Below, one piece after another: positions 26,580 to 34,847 of a DNA stretch of 64,000 nt. A program made the translations under genes and the position numbers. How positions within the stretch are numbered: position 1 is the first letter of the stretch; each line of letters begins with the position of its first letter. The DNA is from an uncultured Clostridia bacterium (GTDB lineage: Bacteria; Bacillota; Clostridia; Oscillospirales; Ruminococcaceae): contig CANQXS010000007.1 of NCBI GenBank assembly GCA_947627875.1, positions 1 through 64,000 on the forward strand, written 5' to 3'. The notes under the pieces are model-generated. The model was not told where the DNA came from. It saw only the letters and a program-made list of their open reading frames with translations, and ran no database searches.

Positions 26580-27661
26580 TTTTTATTTCCCTCCGCTTTG
26601 CAGATAGCTTCCCAAAGACCGTTTAAGTAGCAGGCGCCGAGCGCGCGGTCATAGAGACCGTAGCCGGGGCGCCCGACCTCTCCCCATATCATTCTGCCGT
26701 GGTCGGGGCGGATATAGGTGTCGGGGCAGACGTCGTAAACGGCCTTCATTATCTCATACATATCGAGATCGCCCTCGCTCGAAAGGTGAGCCGATTCGCA
26801 GAAGCAGCGGTCGTTGCCTATATGCTTAAGGTTCCTGACGTGAAGGCAGCCTATCCTGTTCATCTTTCCGAAGTGGCGGATAACGCTCACGACGTCGTTA
26901 TTTACGTTCGAGCCGAACGAGCCGGTGCAGAGGCAGACGGTGTTGGCGGGGCTGTCGTGGAGCTTTATTATCTTGTCGTAGCCCTCCTGGTCGTGGGCGA
27001 GGCGGGGCAGACCGAAGATCTTCCAGCCCGGATCGTCGGGGTGGCAGGCCATAACAACGCCGCATTCCTCGCAGGTGGGAATGATACCGTCGAGGAAATA
27101 CTTGTAGTTTTCAAGGAGCTTTTCCTCGTTGATGTCTTTATACAAATTGAGAACGCGCTCGAGGTCGGCAAGGCGCTCGGGCTCCCAGCCGGGGAGCGAG
27201 AAGCCGTTGGAGTTTTCGGCGGTGCGCTTTACTATGTCGATAGGCGAGAGGGTGCCGAGCTCGGCTTCGTCGTAGAACATCGAGGTAGAGCCGTCGGGAT
27301 TCGGGCGGGCAAGGTCGGTCCTGAGCCAGTCGAGGACAGGCATAAAGTTGTAAACGATAACCTTTACGCCGTATTTTGCAAGGTTGCGGATAGTGATGCA
27401 ATAGTTTTCGATGTATTTGTCGCGGGTGGGGAGACCGAGCTTTATGTCCTCGTGGACGTTCACGCTCTCTATGACCTCACATTCGAGCCCCGCGGCGTGA
27501 ACCTCGTCGATATAGCTCTTTATCTCCTCTTCGGTCCAGACCTCTCCCGCGGCCTTATAGTCCAGAAAGCCCATAACTCCGCTCATTCCGGGGATCTGCC
27601 TTATCTGCTCAAGGGTAACGCTGTCGCTTTTTGAGCCGAACCAGCGAAATGTCATTTTCAT
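26576..27661 (-). CDS. uxuA: Mannonate dehydratase
   Basis: 361 aa from ATG 27661 (AAAGGACG upstream). It dehydrates D-mannonate to 2-keto-3-deoxygluconate using Mn2+/Fe2+ in a TIM barrel. Family landmarks: MTFRWFG at the N-terminus, [10 protein letters not shown] (substrate/metal His), [19 protein letters not shown] and the C-terminal [11 protein letters not shown]. It is the first gene of a leftward unit with uxuB. It diverges from the acetyltransferase-eda-kdgK unit that holds the next two steps of the pathway. Confidence 0.95.
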   Translation of the reverse strand: MKMTFRWFGSKSDSVTLEQIRQIPGMSGVMGFLDYKAAGEVWTEEEIKSYIDEVHAAGLECEVIESVNVHEDIKLGLPTRDKYIENYCITIRNLAKYGVKVIVYNFMPVLDWLRTDLARPNPDGSTSMFYDEAELGTLSPIDIVKRTAENSNGFSLPGWEPERLADLERVLNLYKDINEEKLLENYKYFLDGIIPTCEECGVVMACHPDDPGWKIFGLPRLAHDQEGYDKIIKLHDSPANTVCLCTGSFGSNVNNDVVSVIRHFGKMNRIGCLHVRNLKHIGNDRCFCESAHLSSEGDLDMYEIMKAVYDVCPDTYIRPDHGRMIWGEVGRPGYGLYDRALGACYLNGLWEAICKAEGNKK

Positions 27662-27698
27662 ATAAAATCGTCCTTTCTTATTGAATTTTACCAATTTG

Positions 27699-27727
27699 AT
27701 GATAACACTTCCAAAAGCTTTTATCAA
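27699..27727 (-). promoter_or_regulatory. Promoter of uxuA
   Basis: Minus strand TTGATA (27727-27722), 17-bp spacer, TATCAT (27704-27699). Confidence 0.7.
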
Positions 27728-27779
27728 GACATATTTTCAGTTTTTTCTTGCATTTTGGCAATTTCGGCGCGCGGTTTTG

Positions 27780-27807
27780 TTGACTTTGCCGCCAAAAGGC
27801 GTATAAT
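27780..27807 (+). promoter_or_regulatory. Promoter of the acetyltransferase-eda-kdgK unit
   Basis: TTGACT (27780-27785), 16-bp spacer, perfect TATAAT (27802-27807). It diverges from the uxuA promoter; the 52 bp between the two -35 boxes is where a shared regulator would bind, but I see no clear palindrome. Confidence 0.7.
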
Positions 27808-27835
27808 GTAAACTGAGAAGATTCGGAGGTGTGAA

Positions 27836-28453
27836 ATGACAGAAAGAGAACGAATGGAAAAGGGTCTTGTATACGACCCGACCGACGACTCACTTAAGGG
27901 CGAGCAGGCGGAGCTTTTGGAGCTTCAGTATGACTATAACCGCACCCGCCCGAGCGAACAGCAAAAGCGCGCCGGGCTTCTGAAAGAGATGCTCGGCTCG
28001 GTCGGCGAGGGGTGTTATGTCGAGCCGCCGTTTTACGCCAACTGGGCGGGCAAAAACGTTTATTTCGGCAGCCATGTATATGCAAACTTCGGGCTGACGC
28101 TTGTCGACGACGCGAAGATAACCGTCGGCGACTGTGTTATGTTCGCGCCGCATGTCACCCTTGCGACCGCCAACCACACTATCTGCCCCGAGCTTCGCAA
28201 AAATGGTATGCAGTATGTCAGAGAGATAAAAATCGGCAACAACGTCTGGATCGGCGCGGGAGCGGTTGTTCTCCCGGGCGTCACTATCGGCGAAAACTCG
28301 GTTATCGGCGCGGGCAGCGTCGTAACCCGCGACATTCCCGCAAACGTCGTAGCGGTCGGCAACCCCTGCCGCGTGATGAGAGAGATTTCCGAGCACGACC
28401 GCGAATATTTCTACCGAAACGAGAAGATCGACTGGGAAAACATCAGGCTTTAG
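27836..28453 (+). CDS. Maltose/galactoside O-acetyltransferase-type hexapeptide enzyme
   Basis: 205 aa, left-handed beta-helix acetyl-CoA transferase of the Maa/LacA/NodL group. The N-terminal Mac domain (ERERMEKGLVYDPTDDSL) and hexapeptide turns (IKIGNNVWIGAGAVVLPGV, IGENSVIGAGSVVTRDI) are clear. Catalytic His114 lies in LATANHTICPE. It probably acetylates the 6-OH of non-metabolisable sugars. GGAGGT precedes ATG. It is the first gene rightward from the hexuronate divergon; the link to that pathway is positional only. Confidence 0.92.
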   Translation: MTERERMEKGLVYDPTDDSLKGEQAELLELQYDYNRTRPSEQQKRAGLLKEMLGSVGEGCYVEPPFYANWAGKNVYFGSHVYANFGLTLVDDAKITVGDCVMFAPHVTLATANHTICPELRKNGMQYVREIKIGNNVWIGAGAVVLPGVTIGENSVIGAGSVVTRDIPANVVAVGNPCRVMREISEHDREYFYRNEKIDWENIRL

Positions 28454-28537
28454 GCGAGCTTCAGACTACGGTTTTCTGCGAGCTTTTGCCCGAAAATTTC
28501 GTCAGCTATATCAAATGAAATATACGGAGGAAAAGAA

Positions 28538-29299
28538 ATGACAAAAAGAGAAGAAATAGTAAAAAGAATAGAGGCGCTCGGCGTCGTTCCGGTAATAGCG
28601 ATAAACGACGTTGAAAACGCCGTTCCGCTCGCGAAAGCGCTCGTTAAGGGCGGGCTGCCGGCTGCCGAGATAACCTTCAGGACCGACTGCGCGGCAGAGG
28701 TCATCCGCCGCATACGCACCGAAGTCCCCGAGATGCTCGTCGGCGCGGGTACCGTTCTCACCGAAGCACAGGTCGACGGCGCTCTCGAGGCGGGCTCGGA
28801 GTTTATCGTCACCCCCGGCTTCAACCCCGCGATAGTTAAATACGCGCTTTCAAAGGGCGCGGTAATAATGCCCGGGACCGCCACCCCCGGCGAAATGGAG
28901 CAGGCTATGAGCCTCGGGCTCGACATAGTAAAGTTCTTCCCCGCCGAGCAGAACGGCGGCGTAGCTAAGCTAAAAGCGGTATCGGCGCCCTATTCGAAGC
29001 TCCGCTTTATGCCGACGGGCGGCGTAAACGAAAAGAACATTTCGGGCTACTTGAGCTTCGATAAAATCATCGCCTGCGGCGGAACCTGGATGGTCAAGAA
29101 GGACCTTATCGACCGCAAGGACTGGGAGGGCATAGAAAAGCTCACCCGCGAGGCGGTCATGGCGGCTCAGGGATTTGAGGTAAGGGCGTTCTCCCCCGAG
29201 GGGATAACTCTTGCCTGCAACAATGTCGGGCGCGCCGAAGCCTATATAAAGAACGCTATGGGCGAGGTATGCCCCAAAATCAAGCTCATAAAGAAATAA
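28538..29299 (+). CDS. eda: KDPG / 4-hydroxy-2-oxoglutarate aldolase
   Basis: 253 aa TIM-barrel class I aldolase that splits 2-keto-3-deoxy-6-phosphogluconate into pyruvate and glyceraldehyde-3-phosphate. Glu44 and Arg48 (EITFRT), GAGTV (70-74), Schiff-base Lys132 (VKFFPAE) and GGVNEKN are all in place. It is about 40 residues longer than E. coli Eda, with a C-terminal extension from about 205 (EVRAFSPEGITL...) that I cannot assign; many clostridial copies are longer too. GGAGG lies upstream. kdgK follows 13 bases later. Confidence 0.93.
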   Translation: MTKREEIVKRIEALGVVPVIAINDVENAVPLAKALVKGGLPAAEITFRTDCAAEVIRRIRTEVPEMLVGAGTVLTEAQVDGALEAGSEFIVTPGFNPAIVKYALSKGAVIMPGTATPGEMEQAMSLGLDIVKFFPAEQNGGVAKLKAVSAPYSKLRFMPTGGVNEKNISGYLSFDKIIACGGTWMVKKDLIDRKDWEGIEKLTREAVMAAQGFEVRAFSPEGITLACNNVGRAEAYIKNAMGEVCPKIKLIKK

Positions 29300-29312
29300 C
29301 AGGAGGATAAAA

Positions 29313-30335
29313 ATGAAAAGGATAATCACATTCGGAGAAATAATGCTCAGGCTCAACCCCGAGGGGTATCTGAGATTCGTTCAGGCGGATAAGCTCGAAG
29401 CCACTTACGGCGGCGGTGAGGCTAACGTTGCGGTGTCGCTCGCAAACTACGGAATGGACGCCGCTTTCGTCTCAAAGGTCCCCGCCCACGAAATAGGTCA
29501 GTGCGCAGTAAACGAGCTCCGCAGATACGGGGTCGATATCTCAAAAATGGTCCGCGGCGGCGACAGGCTCGGGATCTACTTTGCCGAAAAGGGCGCCTCT
29601 CAGCGCGCCTCTAAGGTCATCTATGACCGCGCCGGAAGCTCTATCGCTATGGCTAAAAAGTCGGACTTCAACTGGGACGAGATTTTTGAAGGAGCCGATT
29701 GGTTCCACTTCACCGGAATAACTCCCGCCCTCGGCGGAGAGCTCCCCGAGATCTGCCTTGAGGCCTGCAAAGCCGCAAAAAAGCGCGGAGTTATGATCTC
29801 CTGCGACCTCAACTACCGCAAGAAGCTCTGGACCCGCGAGCAGGCGGGCGAAACTATGGCGAAGCTCGTTCCTTATGTAGACCTCTGCATCGCAAACGAG
29901 GAGGACGCGAAGGATGTTTTCGGAATAGAAGCCGAGAACACCGACATAACCTCGGGCAAGCTCAGCCACGACGGATATATCAGCGTCGCGAAGAAGCTTT
30001 CGGAGCGCTTCGGCTGCAAATATGTCGCGATAACGCTGCGCTCCTCGATCTCCGCCAACGACAACGATTGGGCGGGTATGCTCTATACCGACGGCAAGGC
30101 GCATTTCTCGAAGCAGTATCATATGCATATCGTTGACCGCGTAGGCGGCGGCGACAGCTTCGGCGGAGGGCTTATTTACGCGCTCCTCAGCGGCTACGAA
30201 CCCGAGCAGGCTATCAACTTCGCGGTCGCGGCTTCCTGCCTCAAGCATTCTATCGAGCACGACTTCAACCTCTGCTCCGTTGCCGAGGTTCAGGCTCTTG
30301 CGGGCGGCGACGGCTCGGGAAGGGTCCAGAGATAA
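29313..30335 (+). CDS. kdgK: 2-dehydro-3-deoxygluconokinase (PfkB family)
   Basis: 340 aa ribokinase-fold sugar kinase. It phosphorylates KDG at O6 to feed Eda. N-terminal ITFGEIMLRLNPEG and TYGGGEANVA bind substrate; the C-terminal anion hole and catalytic base are in VGGGDSFGGGL (Asp near residue 280). Placement between eda and the mannonate dehydratase divergon supports KDG as substrate over other PfkB substrates. Its TAA is followed immediately by the ATG of the next gene. Confidence 0.92.
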   Translation: MKRIITFGEIMLRLNPEGYLRFVQADKLEATYGGGEANVAVSLANYGMDAAFVSKVPAHEIGQCAVNELRRYGVDISKMVRGGDRLGIYFAEKGASQRASKVIYDRAGSSIAMAKKSDFNWDEIFEGADWFHFTGITPALGGELPEICLEACKAAKKRGVMISCDLNYRKKLWTREQAGETMAKLVPYVDLCIANEEDAKDVFGIEAENTDITSGKLSHDGYISVAKKLSERFGCKYVAITLRSSISANDNDWAGMLYTDGKAHFSKQYHMHIVDRVGGGDSFGGGLIYALLSGYEPEQAINFAVAASCLKHSIEHDFNLCSVAEVQALAGGDGSGRVQR

Positions 30336-30806
30336 ATGCGCCGCTCCGACAGAGAGGTAAAAGGCTTCGCCGAAATAACCGCGATAATGCAAAAATGCGA
30401 CGTCTGCCGCATAGCGCTCAATAACAGGGATTACCCCTATATCCTGCCGCTCAACTTCGGGTTGAAGATAACCGGCGAAAAGGTCGAGCTGTATTTTCAC
30501 GGCGCCGAAGAGGGGACTAAGTATGACCTGATTGCGAAGGACCCGCGCGCCGGCTTCGAGATGGACTGCGCCCACCGCCTTGTCTCGGATCCCGAAAGCG
30601 GAAGCTGCACGATGGAATATATGAGCGTAGTCGGCAGAGGGAGAATTGAGATACTCCCCGAAAGCGAGAAGCGCGAGGCGCTCGGAATACTTATGAGCCA
30701 CTACCACGGCAGCGATTTTAAGCTCAACGAAGCCGCGATTCCGAAAACCAAGGTTTTTAAACTCACGGTCGAAGAAATGACCGGCAAAAAGAGAATAAAA
30801 GGATAA
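30336..30806 (+). CDS. NimA-like pyridoxamine 5'-phosphate oxidase-family flavoprotein
   Basis: 156 aa split beta-barrel FMN-binding fold. The pattern MRRSDREV, CRIALNNRDYPYILPLNFG, YFHGAEEGTKYDLI and SVVGRGRIEIL is that of the NimA/Pyridox_ox_2 group. Relatives of NimA can reduce nitroimidazoles, but most are uncharacterised, so resistance should not be assumed. Its ATG abuts the kdgK stop (TAAATG), so it is co-translated with the hexuronate genes; I see no metabolic reason for this. Confidence 0.85.
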   Translation: MRRSDREVKGFAEITAIMQKCDVCRIALNNRDYPYILPLNFGLKITGEKVELYFHGAEEGTKYDLIAKDPRAGFEMDCAHRLVSDPESGSCTMEYMSVVGRGRIEILPESEKREALGILMSHYHGSDFKLNEAAIPKTKVFKLTVEEMTGKKRIKG

Positions 30807-30834
30807 AAAAGACCCTCCGCGAGGAGGGTCTTTT
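30805..30834. terminator. Bidirectional terminator (NimA-like / GH31)
   Basis: AAAAAAGACCCTCC, GCGA loop, GGAGGGTCTTTT between convergent genes. Confidence 0.88.
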
Positions 30835-30839
30835 GCCGT

Positions 30840-32807
30840 TCAGAACACCTTTATTACCTCTGCTCCGTCTCTTACGAATGCGATGAATTCGTTGAGCTCG
30901 GCTTTGCAGGTTACGGTCTTTCCGCCTTCTATGGCGGTCTTGTCCGAAGTCCTTATCCATTTTCCTTCGGGCAGGTAAACCTCGCGCTCAGTAGCGCCCT
31001 GGTCGAGGATGGGCGCAAATAGAATGTCGGACCCGAACATATACTGGTCGCCGAGCCTGTAGCAGTTTTCGTCGGCGGGGAAGTCGAAGAACATCGGGCG
31101 CATTATCGGCTCGCCGGTCTTCGAAGTCCGCTTTGCGCATTCGAGAATGTAAGGCTTGAGGCGGTATCTGAGCTCGATTATATCCTTGATGATGCCGTAG
31201 TCGCGGTCGCCGAAATGCCATATCTCGTTGAAGCCGCCGCCGTCGCAGATTATTCCGGGGTAGCGGTCTTTGTAGTCGGACTGCTTAAGCCTCGTTCCGT
31301 GGAGCCTCATAACCGGACAGAACAGCCCGAACTGGAACCAGCGTACGATAAGCTCGCGGAAATAGTCGCTTTCGGTGTTGCCGTTGAAGAACCCGCCGAT
31401 GTCGGAATTCCACCACGGTATCCCGCACATCGCCATTGAGAGCCCCGAGACAACGCTGTTTCTGAGCTGCCCGAAGTCGGAATTTATATCTCCGTTCCAG
31501 ACGAGCGCGCCGAACTTCTGCGAGCCGGGGTATGCCGCCCTTGTGAGGAGAACTATCTCGTCCTCGCCCTCGGATTTGAGCCCGTCGTGGAAGCACTTCG
31601 AGTAGTAATAAGGGTATAGCAGCCCCGTTTCGGACATGTTTCCGAGGTGGGTCTTAAGGTTGCTCCACTGCTGCGGGTGGACCTCGGGCTCGGCTTCGTC
31701 GAGCCAGAAGGTGCGTATGCCGTATTTAATGTAGGTCTTCTTTATCTGCTCCCATACATATTCCCGCGCTTCGGGGTTGGTCATATCGACGTAGGTCTGA
31801 TGCCCCCAGAAGTCGAAGGTGCCGTACATTCCGTTTTCGGTGCGGATAAGAAGATTGCGGTCGTTCATCTCGCGCCAGTTGCGGCTGTTGGGGTTTATCG
31901 TCGGCCAGTATGAGACCACGGGGCGCATACCGAGCTCTTTGAGCTCCTTTATCATTCCTTCGGGGTCATACCAATATTTCGGGTCGAAGTCGCAGTTGCC
32001 CTGTTCGGTCCAATGGAAGTAGTCGATAACTATCGCGTCGACGGGTATTCCGCGCTTATGGTACTCCCGCGCGACCTCCAAAAGCTCGTCCTGAGATTCA
32101 TAGCGGCATTTCGACTGCCAGAATCCCGCCGCCCATTGCGGCATTTCGGGCGCGAAGCCTGTGAGCCTGCAATAGGTGTTTAAGACTTCCGCGGGGGTAT
32201 CTCCGACAAATACGAGATAGTCCGCCTGATAGCAGCAGTCCGCGGTCCAGACGGTATGGTTCAGCCCGAATTCCACCCGCCCGGGCGAAGGGTTGTTCCA
32301 GAGAAAGCCGTAGCCGAGTGAGGAATATATCACAGGCAGAGTAGACTTTGTGTTCCAATGCGCAAGGTCGTAGGTGCAGCCCTTGCGGTCGAAGAAGCCC
32401 TGCTGCTCCTGCCCGAGACCGTAGATATGTTCGTCGCGGGCGTCGAAGTTTACGCGGGTGCGGTATTTTTCGCCCGCTATGTGCTGATACCTCGTTACGG
32501 GGTCGCCCTCCTCGTGGGTCGCGAGGACTGTTTTGCCGTTCTTTTTGAAGGATATCCGGCAGCCCGACCAAGAGCGCTCGACCGTTACGGTGAGCTTGCC
32601 GTTTTCGATTATGCCGCGCCTGTCCTCATCGAGCCTCGCCGAAGCGTTGCAGCTTTCGGGCGGAAGAAGGGTAAAGCGCTCGTCCGAAAGGCGGGTGTTG
32701 CGCGAAGAGCGGACCCTTGCGCAGTTTTCGCCGTAGGGCTCGACGAAAACGACCTCGTCGCGGGTGGTGAATAAAATGCCGCCGTTTTTCAGGGAAATTT
32801 TGCTCAT
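30840..32807 (-). CDS. GH31 glycoside hydrolase (alpha-xylosidase/alpha-glucosidase-like)
   Basis: 655 aa, no signal peptide. N-terminal beta-sandwich to about 215, catalytic barrel about 225-560, C-terminal strands after that. Nucleophile Asp370 (IRTFWLDEAEPE) and acid/base Asp440 (LVWNGDINSDF) are present; their 70-residue spacing is normal for GH31. It is shorter and clearly distinct from the YicI-like copy at 20.8-23.2 kb. The WLDEAEPE and WNGDI spellings resemble the xyloglucan-active bacterial branch, but specificity is not certain. It starts 11 bases after the unknown 350-aa membrane protein on the same transcript. Confidence 0.88.
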   Translation of the reverse strand: MSKISLKNGGILFTTRDEVVFVEPYGENCARVRSSRNTRLSDERFTLLPPESCNASARLDEDRRGIIENGKLTVTVERSWSGCRISFKKNGKTVLATHEEGDPVTRYQHIAGEKYRTRVNFDARDEHIYGLGQEQQGFFDRKGCTYDLAHWNTKSTLPVIYSSLGYGFLWNNPSPGRVEFGLNHTVWTADCCYQADYLVFVGDTPAEVLNTYCRLTGFAPEMPQWAAGFWQSKCRYESQDELLEVAREYHKRGIPVDAIVIDYFHWTEQGNCDFDPKYWYDPEGMIKELKELGMRPVVSYWPTINPNSRNWREMNDRNLLIRTENGMYGTFDFWGHQTYVDMTNPEAREYVWEQIKKTYIKYGIRTFWLDEAEPEVHPQQWSNLKTHLGNMSETGLLYPYYYSKCFHDGLKSEGEDEIVLLTRAAYPGSQKFGALVWNGDINSDFGQLRNSVVSGLSMAMCGIPWWNSDIGGFFNGNTESDYFRELIVRWFQFGLFCPVMRLHGTRLKQSDYKDRYPGIICDGGGFNEIWHFGDRDYGIIKDIIELRYRLKPYILECAKRTSKTGEPIMRPMFFDFPADENCYRLGDQYMFGSDILFAPILDQGATEREVYLPEGKWIRTSDKTAIEGGKTVTCKAELNEFIAFVRDGAEVIKVF

Positions 32808-32818
32808 AAATTACCTCC

Positions 32819-33871
32819 TTATTTTAACAGCTTTAACAGTCTGCGTTTGTGTTTGGAACTGAGCGGTTGTATGTAGCCGACTTTTACAAGCCATTTGAAC
32901 CATTCCTGATGCCATTTAAGGGCGAAGGACTCATAAACGTTTGCCTCGACCTTATACTCCTTCATAAGCTTTTTGAATTCCTTGCTCTTTATATGGCGGA
33001 AATATTCCTTTTTGGCTTTATGATAGTTTTTTGAGTTATTATACAGCCGCTTTGTCTCGGCGAATAAGACTCCCGCAACAAGAAGGCAGGCTCCCGCGAG
33101 CAGAGCGGAGCAGAACACCGCCGCCCTTGTAACGTCTATTTCGCCGAAGATCCCGAATATAAGCGAATGGATGATATAGGGCAGGTCGAGCACGGTCCCG
33201 AGCCCGGGGAATTTCTCAAAGAACGGGTCGATAAACCTGCCGATGTGGAATATAAGGTCGCCGAGAACGGTCAGCGCGCCTATGGAAAGATAAAGTCCTC
33301 CGGCGGTGAGAAGAGCAGCCAAAAAGCCTTTTTCCTCGTTTTTTGCTTTCCGATATTTATCGTAAAGCTCGTCTTCCGTTCTTTTCGCGTGCCGATAATT
33401 AAAAGTCCCGGGATAGACATACCAGTCGTGTACATTTTTCTGAGTCGGCGGATAAAAATCGGAGAAATAACTGAAATGGTGAGCTCTTTTGCCTGTTGAG
33501 TGGTTTGTATATAAAGTGTCTACGGGGTTGAACCAAGAATCTATAACGCCGTTGTGTTCGATTATATAGTCCTGCATCGACTCCGCCATGCCTTCTTTCA
33601 CTTTATCGAACAACCGCCCTATTTCCTTTGCCATATTAAATTCTTCATCTACCTTATCGCGGAAATAGTCAGCGGTTATCGTGGTGGTGTATTTAAATTC
33701 CTTGCCGGATAAACTCTCGGAAGCTTCCCCGTCGAATTTGTGTGCAAATGTGCCTGATCTGAGGATGTCAATTTCCGAATTTTCTCGGCTGTAGTCTGCC
33801 GGCGGAAACTTAAGCTCGGGCAGCTCTGTTTCGCCGCTCGACTTATACGTTCTTTTGCTCTCGGAAGCCAT
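32819..33871 (-). CDS. Unknown membrane protein upstream of GH31
   Basis: 350 aa. A 180-residue polar N-terminal region (no signal peptide) precedes two clear membrane segments (about 183-209 and 249-271) with a weaker hydrophobic stretch at 228-243. A highly basic C-terminal tail follows (Lys/Arg/His-rich from 273, ending KHKRRLLKLLK). I recognise no domain. It has its own promoter (33922-33950) and AAAGGACG ribosome site, and ends 11 bases before the GH31 start, so the two should be co-transcribed. A role with that enzyme is possible only by position. Confidence 0.7.
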   Translation of the reverse strand: MASESKRTYKSSGETELPELKFPPADYSRENSEIDILRSGTFAHKFDGEASESLSGKEFKYTTTITADYFRDKVDEEFNMAKEIGRLFDKVKEGMAESMQDYIIEHNGVIDSWFNPVDTLYTNHSTGKRAHHFSYFSDFYPPTQKNVHDWYVYPGTFNYRHAKRTEDELYDKYRKAKNEEKGFLAALLTAGGLYLSIGALTVLGDLIFHIGRFIDPFFEKFPGLGTVLDLPYIIHSLIFGIFGEIDVTRAAVFCSALLAGACLLVAGVLFAETKRLYNNSKNYHKAKKEYFRHIKSKEFKKLMKEYKVEANVYESFALKWHQEWFKWLVKVGYIQPLSSKHKRRLLKLLK

Positions 33872-33921
33872 AGTTCAACGTCCTTTCTCTGCGGCGCTCA
33901 TAACGCCGCCTTACTGCCAAA

Positions 33922-33950
33922 ATTGTAGCACCCGCGCCCGAGAAAGTCAA
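33922..33950 (-). promoter_or_regulatory. Promoter of the unknown/GH31 unit
   Basis: Minus strand TTGACT (33950-33945), 17-bp spacer, TACAAT (33927-33922). Confidence 0.75.
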
Positions 33951-33994
33951 TACTTTTTGAAGAGCTGTTTGCCTCGCTCACCGTTCAACAAACA

Positions 33995-34085
33995 GGGGAC
34001 CCCCGGCGAGGGTAATGCGGCGCCCAAATTTGCGCAAGCCGTACTGCCTGCACGCCGCATATGTCGTTCGCTTCGCTCTCGACCC
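33995..34085. repeat. Dispersed intergenic repeat, copy A
   Basis: About 90 bp matching 41718-41809 in inverted orientation, with a 22-base exact core (34039-34060 against 41743-41764) and a second exact stretch GAGGGTAATGCGGC (34008-34021). It lies in a non-coding gap. Confidence 0.75.
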
Positions 34086-34099
34086 GGATTTTTTGCTTC

Positions 34100-34215
34100 C
34101 ATACCCCCTGACCCCCCTCTCCCTCAGGAGAGGAAGAGGGGGGCATCACCCTACCCCCTGGTCGTTCACCGTTCGGCGAACGACACGACCCCTCCCCTCA
34201 AGGGGAGGGGTATCC
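34100..34215. repeat. Palindrome-rich intergenic DNA
   Basis: Part of the 33872-34368 gene-free gap. It holds a near-perfect GTCGTTC...GAACGAC hairpin (34161-34184) and a perfect 10-bp CCCCTCCCCT/AGGGGAGGGG palindrome (34189-34210). Composition resembles the C-run/G-run palindrome at the window start (about 66-90). No credible ORF. Confidence 0.6.
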
Positions 34216-34305
34216 GGCTCCCCGAAAATCATTTCGAGGGCGGGAAACCTGTATTGCTCTTTCGGGCTCGAATGCACAAAGCGGCACGGCGTTTTGCCGT
34301 TTCGA

Positions 34306-34334
34306 TTGACACCGACAGCGAATAATGCTATACT
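34306..34334 (+). promoter_or_regulatory. Promoter of smpB
   Basis: Perfect TTGACA (34306-34311), 17-bp spacer, TATACT (34329-34334). Confidence 0.8.
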
Positions 34335-34368
34335 TTTAAGGAAGAAACGGACAGAGGAGGCGCCGAAA

Positions 34369-34833
34369 TTGTCAGAAAAAAACACGAGAGTTATAGCCGA
34401 AAACCGCACCGCGCGGCATAATTATTTCGTCCTCGAAGCCTTTGAGACGGGAATAGAGCTCAAGGGGACCGAGGTAAAGTCGATACGCTGCGGAGGCGTG
34501 AATTTAAAGGACAGCTGGTGCGAGATAAAAGACCTCGAGCTGTTCGTAAACGGTATGCACATAAGCCCTTACGAAAAGGGGAACATCTTCAACCGCGACC
34601 CGAGAAGGGTGCGGCGGCTTTTAATGCACAAAAAGGAGATACGCCGCCTTTTCGATAAGGTCAGGCAGGAGGGGCTCACGCTCATTCCGCTGAGGCTCTA
34701 TTATAAAGACTCCCGCGTTAAAATGGAGCTCGGGCTCTGCAAGGGCAAAAAGCTCTACGATAAGCGGGACGATATGGCAAAGAAGCAGTCGTTAAGAGAC
34801 ATCGAGCGCGCATTAAAAGACAGGCAGCGCTGA
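34369..34833 (+). CDS. smpB: SsrA-binding protein SmpB
   Basis: 154 aa from TTG 34369, fixed by AGAGGAGG 8 bases upstream; the open frame continues 350 bases further left through repeat DNA but has no ribosome site and lies before the promoter. The OB-fold protein binds tmRNA and mimics part of tRNA to rescue stalled ribosomes. Core motifs [30 protein letters not shown] and the C-terminal basic tail ([16 protein letters not shown]) are standard. Its RNA partner ssrA is encoded at 37812-38163. Note the rare start codon. Confidence 0.96.
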   Translation: MSEKNTRVIAENRTARHNYFVLEAFETGIELKGTEVKSIRCGGVNLKDSWCEIKDLELFVNGMHISPYEKGNIFNRDPRRVRRLLMHKKEIRRLFDKVRQEGLTLIPLRLYYKDSRVKMELGLCKGKKLYDKRDDMAKKQSLRDIERALKDRQR

Positions 34834-34847
34834 AAGGAGACAAAACT

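Noticed and set aside
26699-27634. Plus-strand open frame of about 310 codons across uxuA
   Set aside because: Antisense shadow of mannonate dehydratase; no ribosome site.
30336-30806. Nitroimidazole-resistance gene
   Set aside because: The fold matches NimA relatives, but most members of this family have no resistance role and nothing here distinguishes them.
34015-34368. Upstream extension of smpB
   Set aside because: It runs through palindromic repeat DNA and the smpB promoter and lacks a ribosome site; the TTG start at 34369 has AGAGGAGG at ideal spacing.
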